Shown one piece after another: positions 47,676 to 58,205 of a stretch of 64,000 bases of DNA. Position numbers and translations under genes: made by a program. Under the pieces are notes generated by a model, which searched no databases, was not told where the DNA came from, and saw nothing but the letters and a program-made list of their open reading frames with translations. Location of the stretch: positions 1,610,814-1,674,813 of the forward strand of contig NW_022098008.1 in the NCBI RefSeq assembly GCF_002288925.2, given 5' to 3'. The stretch's first letter is position 1, and each line of letters opens with the position of its first letter. Origin of the DNA: Delphinapterus leucas (lineage: Eukaryota; Chordata; Mammalia; Artiodactyla; Monodontidae).

Positions 47676-48395
47676 AAGAAAACTGTAGCTAACAAAATAC
47701 TTAATGGTGAGAAACTCAAAGCTTTAATATCAGGTACAAGACAAGAATGTCCCCTCTCACCACTCCTTTTCAACATCATACTGGAGATTCTAGCTAGCTG
47801 GCAAGAAGAGAAAAAACTGTCTTTGTTCACAGATATTATGATTATCTATGTAGAAAATCCTAAATAATTGATGAAAACCTCTGGGAACTAATAAGCAATT
47901 AAAGAAAGTTTGCAGAATACAAAATTAATGTACAAAATTCAATCACTTTCCTATATACCAGCAGCGATCAATTCGACTTGAAATTAAAAACTCAGTAACA
48001 CTGCATTAACACCACCAAAAACGAAATGCTTAAGTATAAATCTAATAAAGCATATACAATATCTATGTAAGAAAAACTACAAAACGCTGATGAATAAAAT
48101 CAAAGCACAAAATAAATGCAGAGACATTCCATGTTCATGGATAGGAAGATTTAATATTGTCAAGATGTCAGTTCTTCCCAACTCAATCTGTAGATTCAGT
48201 GAAATTCCAATGAGAATCCCAGTGAGTTGTTTTTTGGGTACTGACAAACTGATTCTAGTTTATGTAGAAATTCAAAAGATCCAGAGTAGCCAACATAATA
48301 TTGAAGGACAAAAACGAAGTTGGAGGACAAACACTACCCTACTCCCAGACTTACCGTCAAGCTACAGTAATGAAGACAGTGTGGTGTGGTGAAAA
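47676..48395 (+). mobile_element. old L1 ORF2 fragment, RT C-terminal part
   Basis: The RT frame resumes: ACAAGACAAGAATGTCCCCTC encodes the QxCPLS block, and TTGTTCACAGATATTATGAT covers the position of the catalytic FADD box, which is damaged here to FTDI-like coding. It ends in the post-RT region near CTACAGTAATGAAGACAGTG. With 45535-46020 it makes up one old insertion. Confidence 0.78.
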
Positions 48396-51300
48396 AATAA
48401 ATGAATAGATGCCCAGCATTTGTTTGTAAGACTCACCACTCCCTTGTGCTCCTCGTTTCCTCCAGGCTGACCCCACTCCACTCTGACCCTCAGGCCTGTG
48501 TGCACCATGCCCTGCATCTGTTTGCAGGGCTCAGATCTTGCACAATTTTATCACAAGGGTCCTCCCTGGGCCCTGCTACCGAATGTCCTCAGGTCCCCTG
48601 AGTGGAACGACGCTGGGAACTCCATGGGCTCCAACCCTTCTGCCCCTGCAGGGGTCCTTTCCTGCTTAGAACAAATATTCAGCACATAAAGAAAAGTTAT
48701 ATTAAGCAGCAGTGTTGGTGTAAAGACAACTACATCCACATTACATATTAAAATGTTTTCTTTGACCTGAAAATTATTTTCCCTCTGATTTTAAAAGGAA
48801 TTAAAACATTTCCATGGGCCTCCAAAAGTGCTGTCTGCCCAGGCAGGGCCTACTGTGCTCAGTGGGGAGGTCAGTGCTGGCCCCAAACGTCTCCAACTTT
48901 CTTGCCTTTTCTTCTTCTTGCCATTGTGCTTACTTGGGTAATGGGGCGATGTCAAAGATCCCGAGGTCAGACCTGATGAAAGTTGGCTCTGGAAGACCAC
49001 GTCAGTGTCTCCTGCTGCGTCCAGCCTTGGCACCTTCTCAGGAAAGCATCCCAGGCTTCACAGCTGGAAGGGCATGTGCAGCAGTCAGTGGCAATGGCAG
49101 CCATGGAACAAGTGGCCCAGCCTCTCATCTGCTGGAGACACCAAGCGGGGTGGCTTGGAAAGGGTCCTCGCCAGTTTCCATAGTAACTGCATAATTTGAT
49201 TTCACGCCCTCAACATTTAATTTTTCCATTTTCTATCTGAGTATTCACCCGCCCCCCGCCCCACCATGAGGCCTCTCATACTTTCATGACGACTCTACTG
49301 TAAGGTCTTCCTTATAATGAGATCACATTGCCTTCCCGTAGCACCCACTCATTGGCCCTGGTTCCCTTTGAAACTACTGAGATGTATATATTTATATATA
49401 TAATACATTTTTTTCTTCTTTTTCAATACTATCCAAATATGTGACTAGTCTAAAGATACTATGATGCTTATTTCTAAGGTGGGCTGGGATGGTGGGCACC
49501 AAGCTGAGTTTCTGTGGCCAGTCACCCAATGTGTTAATGAATTTTCACTTTCCCAAATGATATTCGGCTCACTTCTAAGTGGCTACAAGATGGCACAGCA
49601 TTTCCTTTAACTCTCCCTTTCTGCTTTATTCCTTTAGCTCCATTATGTTGAGCTCAGACAGAACATCCAGCACATTTCCAGGCAACTTGCTCTGTGAACA
49701 ATCAAGTGACATGGCAGCCGCACCATTACTTATCAGCTTGCATTAAAGTTTCATTGGCGAGTTATTAATTATTGAGGGATTAATGCTGAGATCCAGCTGC
49801 GTGCCCCAGTTCCCTTCACAAGAGCCCAAGTATGGGAGCAGGAAGCCACTCCACCACCTCTCACAGCTTCAGCTTCTGAAGCATAAAAAGGAAACAAAAC
49901 TGAAAACCCATGCTGAAGACAAAGACAGGCATGGGCTGTAAATCCTCAGAGTAGATTATTAATAAGGAACAAGGAAGATCCCTGCTAGTTAGCTCTAACT
50001 TCGGCAATTGTCAGGGGAACCTTTCTTTTAAATGATTTGGTGGGTCTGGTTCTGAAGACAAATTCTCCTGTGTAGACCCTGTCTTGTCCAGTCACAGGGC
50101 GATGAGCTGGCTGCCAGCACTGAATGTCCACGGTCAGCATCAATTCCCTCCCCAGCCCCAAATGAAACAGATGTTCTGGCTTTCCCAAAGGCAAATGTTT
50201 CTTCTTAAATCACCCATAGCGCTACGCATTTCTCACTGAATGATGCTCAGAAAACCATTTCCCAGCACTGTAGGTAATAAGGCACAAGAAGAAAGATGAC
50301 ATTTTTGAGTTCTGAAGGTTGTTCCTCAACGAAATGTAATTCCCTCTGTTTAAAATGTACTCACTATTGGATGAAGATAGAGCATGGGATCATTAAACAG
50401 AAACTAAGAGTGAAGTAAGCTGGATCTTTCGGACAGGACGAGAGGTCTCAGTCTTCCAGGAGCGCTCAGGTTTGGATGAACGGGTACAGCATGTTTTCAT
50501 GTTGAGAGTCTCTCCCTGTGTGCCCCTGGGGGTAGGGGCCTGGGGCCTGGGGGACTGAGGGGAGGATGCTGCCACGAGGAGAGCAGGAAGCATCACCACA
50601 TGCTGTCTGTGCATGTATTAAGCTCCTCAAACGTCTATTACAAATTGGCACATTACAGCTTTAAGAGGCAGGAAAGCTTACTACATGACTCAAAATAGGA
50701 TGCAATTTGGTTTTTAAATAATTGGATTAAGCTACAAAAGATTCTGAGACAAGTGAGTTAACAAACCCCTGTGAACTGGTTATGGGCTGGTTAAAGTTTG
50801 GGGACAGTTTGCTGGTTATTAAGGGGGTAGTTATCAGGGTGGGAAAAATTGTCAACTGTGAGGTGCCGACCTGATCTGGGAGGCGAGGGGCAAGGATGCT
50901 GAGAAGTAGGCACACACATGTTCAATCAACTACTCAAAAAAACACCCAATTAAGTCGAAAATGAGGTGTTTCCAAGAAGCGTGGCTTACACTCGTGGCTG
51001 TGCTCGGAGCATGTGCCTGGGGGTGTGGAGCCAGGGGCACCAGCCTCTGGGGTCAGGAGAACTGCTTCAGCCCAGAGGACGCCTCAGAACAGATGCTGAG
51101 ACAGGCGAGCAAACCCTGCCCCAAGGAGATCTGCCTCTGGGACACCAGAACAGCGAGGGACCTCCCCGCTTGGGGACTGAATTGGAGCAGGACGGGGGCT
51201 GGAAGGAGAGGCCTCATGGGCACAGGGAGAGGCTGGTGCACGAGGTCTAGGGCTGTCCTGGCCAAGACAGAGCCTCAACAGGGTCTTGCTGGGTGTCATT

Positions 51301-52442
51301 CTTGCTCCTGCCCTGTGACCAAGGCTGCCAACCCTGCACACACACCGGTACCCAATGGACAGCTGTGGAGAAGCCAGCCACTCCCAGAAACAGTGGTGCC
51401 TGGGCCTTTGGGGAAAGATGCACGTCTTCTGGGAAGATGCGAGTATGTCCACAGCTTGGGGTGAAGCAGCATCGTGGAAAACAAGGAGACCCCAGTGGGG
51501 CAGTGAGAGGCCCAGGCAGAGAGAGGTCAGCTCTTGGAAAGAGCCCTCCCCTCAAAGCCTGAACTGGGAGAGGGGGAGGGGGTTGCTGTCCCACTCCCGT
51601 GGGAGCTGCAGGTGCCGACCGTGAGTTGTCCCAGAACGGTGATGGTGTGATGCTCCAGCCCCCAAAGGGCAGAGAGGAGTCTGGATGCCAAGCCCAGACA
51701 CAGACACCTCCTGGAAAGAGGGCAGTGACCAGGCAAGCAGCAGTGTGGTAGCTGGTCACAGGGCTCTCCTGCACACAGGGCAGCAGCCTCCAGGCCACAA
51801 TGCAGGCAGGTGAGATGCAGGTAAGGCAGTGGGTCTTTGCCCTGTGACTTGGCTTGTAAGAGCTCTGCCTTGTGTCGGTGCAAAGTGGGTACTCAGTCAG
51901 TGTTGGGCAATCTTGTCTCACACGGTCCAGGTGTGCAGACAGGGGTCTGGACACATGTTCGTGTCAGGAGGGACCACGGGCGGTGAGCGCACATGTGACT
52001 CGACAGTAGGTGCCCAAGACAAGCCCATCCACCCAGGGAATTTCTGGGTGGGATTTGGGTCCTGAGGGGCAGGTGTGCCCAGGATCGCAGGCTCAGCTGC
52101 CACAGGAGCAGTTTGGGGTTAGAGCAGCCAAAAGTGGAAGATCCCACCCAAAGACGTCTCTGTCAGTGCATTTGTTTCAAGCTGATGTGCTTTGCCAGCT
52201 GTGGGAGACGAGGGGTCAGCAGCTGCTGGTATGGACAGTCGGTTGTCTGTTATGCATGTGTGTCTCGTGTAAGTGATGGCAGTGATTAGCTGATTGGCCT
52301 GAGAGCTCAAGCCTTCCTCGGTGACTGCTCCCCAAGAATGCAGGTAGAGATGAAGCGATGTCACACCACAGGTCTTCCCAGACTGCACATCCAGCCCTCT
52401 CGGCCACACCAGCCGAGCTGACCTTCATGCTGGCAGTGGACC
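48396..52442. other. single-copy DNA, no gene seen
   Basis: An AT microsatellite lies at about 49384-49410. The section 49.6-50.0 kb contains AGTTATTAATTATTGAGGGATTAATG, homeodomain-like TAATTA sites. From 50.9 to 52.2 kb the DNA is GC-rich with many overlapping open frames (see 50961-51464). I recognise no interspersed repeat. Confidence 0.4.
50961..51464 (+). other. unrecognised open frame with signal-peptide-like start
   Basis: ATG at 50961 (A at -3) opens 167 codons. The first about 23 residues (MRCFQEAWLTLVAVLGACAW) look like a signal peptide, followed by a Gly/Arg/Ser/Cys-rich sequence without a recognised domain. Frames on the other strand are equally open here (51247-51954, from GTG, 235 codons), so composition explains much of the openness. 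It is probably chance. I include it because it is one of the few ATG-started frames here with a plausible N-terminal signal. Confidence 0.12.
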
Positions 52443-53478
52443 TGTGTATGTGGGGTGGGGGTGACTGGCTGTGTGCACTGGTGCATGGGTGCAAGTGGCC
52501 GCATATGTGTGCATGCAGCTGTGCGAGTGCCTTGTGGGTGTGGGCATGTGTGTGTACTTATGTGTGCATGAGTGTGAATGTTTGCGTGTGCCTCTGAGTG
52601 TGGGCACATGCGTGCATGTGTGTTTATGTGCAAAAGTGTGTGTGCACATTTGTGTGTGTTAGTGGGTGCACACACGTGGAGGTAGGGTGTGTGCACACGT
52701 GTATGGATGAGTGCCTATGTGCATGCATGTTTGTGTGTACACTTGTGTGTGAGCCACAAGTGAATGCATGTGAGTGTGTGTGTGTGCAAGTATCTGCATG
52801 AATGTGCACCCCTGTGTGCACGAGTGCTTGGGTGTGCATACACTACATGCAGGTACATGGTATCACATGCCTGTGAGTGTATGTGTTCATGTACACATCT
52901 GTGTGCACCTGTGTGTGAGCATACACATGGAGGTTCATGTGTGCACATACGCACATGTGCGAAAATGCATCTGCACATGATATTTAGGTGTGTGTGTGCA
53001 TATGTGGTAATGTGCCAAATGTGCTTTCATGTGCATGTGCACACGTGCACGAGTGTGTGAGTGCCACTGTGAGCATGCATGTGTGGGTATGCATGTTTGT
53101 GGGTAGCCTTGTGAGGCTACACTTGTATGTGTGTGCCTGCACCTGTGTGAGTACCTGTTCTTTTGTCTTCATGTGTGCACACGTGCTTTGTATATGTGTT
53201 CATATGTGCTTGCTTGTGTGCATGCATTTTGCACATGTGTGCCTTTGTGTCTCTGTGTCAGTGCCTGCCTGGTGTGTTCACATACACGTGTGCACACCTG
53301 AGTGGGAGGTGTGTGAGTGTGTGCACAAGTGTGTCTGTGTGCACATGCAGACACACATGGCTATGGGTGCATAAACACGCCTGTGTGAATGTGTACATGT
53401 GCACAGACGTGTGTGTGAAGGTCCATGAGTGCATGTGGTGTCTAGGATTCTGTGTGTGCGCGTGTGCTCACATGGGCT
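52443..53478. repeat. 1-kb degenerate TG/CA tract
   Basis: The plus strand is dominated by TGTG, GTGCATG, TGTGCACA and GTGTGAG units for about 1 kb, without a fixed repeat length. Alternating purine-pyrimidine stretches are long. Because the units rarely make stop codons, frames stay open on both strands (52764-53060 and 52988-53374 plus; 52361-52696 minus). Those Cys/Val- and His/Thr-rich translations are repeat artefacts, not proteins. Confidence 0.92.
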
Positions 53479-53549
53479 GTGGAAGAAGCAGTCCTGTGTA
53501 AAGCAGTGAGACAGTTGTTCTTGGCTGGCAGCTGAGTCTGGACCTAGGG

Positions 53550-53700
53550 CCACCACATCCTGGCTCTGAGTCCTGTGTGAGTTACTCAGACCCACTGAGC
53601 CTCCACAACCTCATCTGTGAACTGGGGTCCTCCTCACGGAACCTTCCACTTGGGTTCACTGTGAGAAGCAAACGAGTGACCTTGTGTGAGCTGATCAGGC
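53550..53700 (-). mobile_element. MIR SINE fragment
   Basis: Read on the plus strand, GAGTTACTCAGACCCACTGA, then GCCTCCACAACCTCATCTGT, then GAACTGGGGTC is the reverse complement of the MIR core. It is strongly diverged. Confidence 0.72.
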
Positions 53701-55321
53701 AAGACCGGGCGCAGAGGCTGTGCTGTCTTCTTGGTTGTGGTTATTGTTGTTAATTTCATTATTATTATTCTGACCCTGTGGCTGAACTTACCTGGGGCCA
53801 TCTGTTTTCTGCCTGCTGTCCTGGTACATGTAATAATGTCAGGTTCACTTCAGTGTGGATAATAAATCATATGTTTTCACTATTTAGGTAGAAAGATTTT
53901 GAAATCATTGCTTCATTATAAATTCTCATGCCCCTTTATTGAATTTGAGAGAGACTAAATGCTCACCTCTTTGGCTGTGCCTGGCACCCACATCTGCTTT
54001 TACCAGCAGCCATCAAACTCATTGTATTATTAAAATCCCAATGATACATGACATAATTATGATGAAGTTTGGAGTATTCAGTAGAGTATACATCACTCAG
54101 AGATGTGTACAGTTAAAATTAAAATTCCACCCTCATCCTATCATGATTTGTTAGGTGAAATTAGTAATGAAAAAAAAGATGAAGAATGATGTAATTCTTT
54201 CTAAAGAACAAATCTCCACTAACATTCCTATTTAATTATTAAAAAAAATATTTAAATGCCATTTGAAAAATTACTTTTAAAATTATATGTATAGAATTGC
54301 ATTTACACAGGTTTGCCCAGATGCATGTGCCATTCAGAAAAATGAACAATTAGGCTTCTTCCGAAGATTTTCTTTTTGAAAAACATCCAGTCTAAATATG
54401 CTGTTATAATTAGAATTTAATAATTTTATGATCAGAGTTAGCTGTCTCAGAGGGTGGTTTTCTGATATTGTTGTTACTGTTGAGGAAAAGGCATGCCACT
54501 GGATTTGAAAGCTCATCCACGGTGAGAAGCTCATCACTTATAAAGAAGAGAGAATCAAGGTCACGTGTGATGCCAGGTACAGAGCAGTGTGGTCTCGGGA
54601 CAGGGCTCAGCTCCCGGTGTCTGGGTGAGCCCAACACAGAGGAACCTCTCAGATAACACAAACTTCTGGGAAGTTGAATACGAAGAAAAAGTCTCCTCTG
54701 ATTATAAATGAGGTTGAAGGAGCCTTGCCGTGGTTCCCATCCAGCACGTGGTGCTCACCTACTCTGTCCAAGTGTGTTCATGCTCCATGTGGAGAGAAGA
54801 GTGCGTTGGGGTCTCAGGCATCCCCTAGTGTTTGTGATAAGCCATTTACTCTCTAGCTATTTGCTGAGCACCCAGTGTAGCCAGGCTACACAGGTGAGCA
54901 GCCGAGTTGCCTGCAGCTACCTGGAAGGCAGAACCGAAGGAAGTGGATTCCTTGGTCCAAGGCATCCATTGGAAGGATGGACCTGGTTCCTGGGAGTCTC
55001 CAAGCTGAGGAGGACCCAAGCAGTGAAACAGGTATATTTGCTGGTCATTGCTCTGTCCTTACAAAACTGAATATCAGATACAACTATTATGAACTATGTA
55101 TTGGTTGTTACTTAAAATACCTTTGCGGACTTGGAGCTGGTCCAGTATTTCCTATATTCCCAGGACCGGGGAGGAGGGTCATTCTACTGATGTTCTAGGA
55201 AACTAGCTACACGAAAAGAATTTGGTAAAGATTAGGAAATCATGGTGCTATATTTACATCCTTTCCTTGATCCCTTATTTTCAATGGGAAACATACCTTT
55301 AGTCTTTCCACAGTTACCTGA
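53701..55321. other. single-copy DNA, no gene seen
   Basis: The stretch is AT-rich between 53.8 and 54.4 kb. A weak MIR- or L2-like phrase lies at about 54860-54895 (TTTGCTGAGCACCCAGTGTA). No exon is recognised. Confidence 0.4.
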
Positions 55322-55660
55322 ATGCCCATCCCTATGCTGAACCCCTAACACCCATGACTGTATTTGGAGATGGGACCTCTAAGGAGGTAGTTAAGGAGTT
55401 GCCTCTGATCCAATAGGACTGGTGTCCTTATAAGAAGAGGAAGAGGCACCAGAGCTCTCTCTCCACACATGCTCTCTGTGCAAAGGCCATGGGAGGTCAC
55501 AATGAGACGGTGGCCATCTGCAAACCGGGCAGAGCGTTCTCACCAGGAACCGACACCACTGGACCCTGCTCCCAACTTCCAAAACTGTGAGCAATAAACG
55601 TCTGTTGTTTAAGCTGCCCTATCTGTGGTATTTGTTTTGGAGCCCGAGCTGACTAAGATA
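55322..55660 (+). mobile_element. solo MLT1-type LTR (MaLR)
   Basis: The block order fits MLT1: ACTGTATTTGGAGATGGGAC, then AATAGGACTGGTGTCCTTAT, AAGAAGAGGAAGAGGCACCA, AAACTGTGAGCAATAAACGT, CTGTTGTTTAAGCTGCCC and an end near CTAAGATA. A polyadenylation-like AATAAA lies at about 55592-55597. The 5' end is truncated or unreadable. Confidence 0.82.
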
Positions 55661-57299
55661 AGTGGGTTCTGATTTATTGACTCAATAATTTTCACTGGAT
55701 CAAAAAATTTTAATCATTTGAATGTATTTCTAATGAGGCCTCCATTTTTTTCAACATGGATTTTTGCGCAGTGCATAAAAATATCTCTACCCTAAAAATA
55801 GAAAAGTACTGAAATCTCATTTTAATTTTAATATTTCACTATAAACTATACAAATATATAAAGCAATATGAAGTATAAGAATGTCTTAATGGTATCAATT
55901 AAAATAAGAAAACATAACGATATTACATCGAGGGAAAAGGACAACAAAGTAAAAGGACTCAGTGAATTACGGCAGAGGTGTCTTGTGAATGCCGGTGGTG
56001 TGCTTCCAAACAATTAAGCCCCAGACATTTAGCTGCAGTAGCGAATTCTACCCTATAAAGTGATTGAGATTTATCGAGAAAGGTCTTTCCTGATGATTAA
56101 ACCCCAATTGATTAATAAAAACCCAGCTATGGAGGTTTAGCAAGCACAGTATATGACCAGTCTGCTTCTGTCACATAGCTGTTAAACCTCAGCAAATGCC
56201 TTTTAAAGAATCATTTTGTCTTTAATTAGCATGCACTAGCTGTCCTATTAAGTCTAAATTAAGTCTTTATTTGAAGCAGTTAATTTGGAGACTCAACCAA
56301 ATGTGGACACCTGCAAGGTAGTGATTTCAGTTTCTGGCTGTTGTCAGGATCTAGCAGTTCTGTGACATTGAAGGTTCAAAAGCTTGGCTGCCCCTGCCGG
56401 TGTGGATTGTGTACGAGGGTATGTGTGCATGCGTGTGCTAGCTAGTGCCTGTGTGTTTAGACCAAACACCCCCGTGGCAACTGTTTCCATCAGAAAAGCA
56501 CAATTTATTAAACAGACATTAAAATTAAACTCCATTCTGAAGGTTAGACGTCTTTTAACTTTAAAAAATTCCGCCCAAGGAGACACCATGAAAAAATCAC
56601 GACTTGGGTGCCTGAGGTTCTGGATTTTAGGCTCGTGGCTTGCACCAATTTTTTTTTCCAACTTTCATTTCCAAATTTACTTAAAATACTTTTAGACTAA
56701 ATATTTTCTAAATGTCTTCCAGTGGTAAAAATATATGATGATAAAATAATAATTAAATGGCATTTTTTACAGTTAATTGCACAGTGTCTGAAATTCAAAA
56801 TTTGAGTGCATTATCATTCATGGAGAACTGAGGATAGGAATGAAAACAACACAGAAATGGATATAAATACAAATGTAAACAAGCTTTAAGAAGTCTTCCT
56901 ATTGATCGTCCTTCCATCCCAGGGTTAGCCCCCTATAACTGGTCTTTAGGCAATAGATGGGCTCGTAGGTACCAAGGGTCCCCAGGTGCTGGTGGGTTTG
57001 ATGAAACCCAGCCCTGTAATGCAAGAGTTAATGATTGTTAAGTTGAACTCTTTAGGCCTTCTCTAAACTATATTTATTCACAAGTAATGACTGAAAAGAA
57101 CCCAGAGAGAGATAAGAAGATGTAATGCACACTTATTTGTCAAATTAAATTATGTTTCTCTTACTTACAGAAAATGATCAGTGTGCTAAAAATAAGATTG
57201 TTTTAATTGGCTAAATAATTGTATAAATAATTCTAATGTGCAAATTGGTTTTCTCAATGTATGTTTATCATCCAAAAAATTGTCTCTGGTAATGAGGTA
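55661..57299. other. AT-rich single-copy DNA
   Basis: I recognise no repeat or exon. Homeodomain-like motifs such as TTTAATTAGCATGC (about 56220) and TTTTAATTGGCTAAATAATT (about 57202) give it the look of conserved non-coding DNA, which I cannot test. The ORF pair at 56344-56695 has no domain. Confidence 0.4.
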
Positions 57300-57430
57300 A
57301 GATTTATTGCTTGTCTGCTGCGTTGCAGGTCCTACGTTCACTCTCTTATTTAATCCTCACTATAGCCATATGGTGGAGACCTCTTTCTTGTTCTAATTTT
57401 ACAAATGAAGTAACAGAGGATCAGAGGGAG
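57300..57430 (+). mobile_element. MIR SINE
   Basis: TTATTTAATCCTCACTATAG, then GGTGGAGACCTCTTTCTTGT, then TTTTACAAATGAAGTAACAG, then AGGATCAGAGGGA follow the MIR core in order. Confidence 0.8.
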
Positions 57431-57750
57431 ATTGTTTTAAAGGGTCCACTCTTTGAATTTGCATGACTTTTAAAGTTCTTTTCCATTTTATTTACTTACT
57501 GACTTCTTGTGTTTTACTTTTATGAACTGATGAATGATCTTTGCTCATTTTTATTTTCAAGTTTTACCTTGATATTTGTGTTATTTTAATAATTATTGTT
57601 ACATAGGCAATATTTTAAACAAATATGGACACAATGTTAATCTTTTACTTTGTGTTTTTTGCCTTTGGTGTTATGCTTAGGAGGACTTTTCTCATAGGAG
57701 ATTATAATGGTAAACGCTCACTTGTTTTATCTTCTGGGGCCCTATAGCCC
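57431..57750. other. AT-rich single-copy DNA
   Basis: There is no gene or named repeat, only T-rich sequence with scattered TTTTA and ATTTT runs. Confidence 0.35.
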
Positions 57751-58034
57751 AGTCTAGCTAAAACATGGCTAGTGTAAATGAGGTGTGCTTAAAATATAAA
57801 ATACACACTGGATTACAAGGTCTTAGCAAGAAAAAAAACTAAAAGTACTTAAAAATATTTTTCATATTGAGTACATGTTGAAATGGCATAATTATGATAT
57901 ATTAGATTAAATAAAATATATTAAAATTAATTTCACCTATTTCCCATACTTTTGTTTCTATGTGGCTACTAGGACATTTAAAATTGTATCTGTAACTCAC
58001 ATTATATTTCCATTGTACAGCACTCTCCTGGTGT
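57751..58034 (-). mobile_element. MER58A hAT-Charlie element
   Basis: Read on the minus strand this follows MER58A: TGTACAATGGAAATATAATG, then GAGTTACAGATACAATTTTA, CCTAGTAGCCACATAG, GGTGAAATTAATTTTAATAT, and near the far end GTGTGTATTTTATATTTTAA and CACTAGCCATGT. It is near full length and non-autonomous. Confidence 0.78.
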
Positions 58035-58205
58035 ATTTTACTTTACATTTATAATTATATACACATATTATCTATATGTGTACCTATGCACATATTATAT
58101 ATATTATGTACATATACATATACCTTCGCATACATATTATTTGTGTATAATGTATATTTACATTACACCTATATAAATATATATGTATAATTATATATAT
58201 GCCAT
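58035..58205. repeat. AT-rich microsatellite
   Basis: Interrupted ATATAC, TATGTATA and ATATTA units lie next to the MER58A. Confidence 0.85.

Noticed and set aside
51247..51954. 235-codon minus open frame
   Set aside because: It starts at GTG and lacks any internal ATG. The composition is that of GC-rich antisense DNA, and frames on the plus strand are open too.
52361..53595. Overlapping Cys/Val-rich (plus) and His/Thr-rich (minus) proteins
   Set aside because: All are translations of the TG/CA repeat tract in several frames on both strands.
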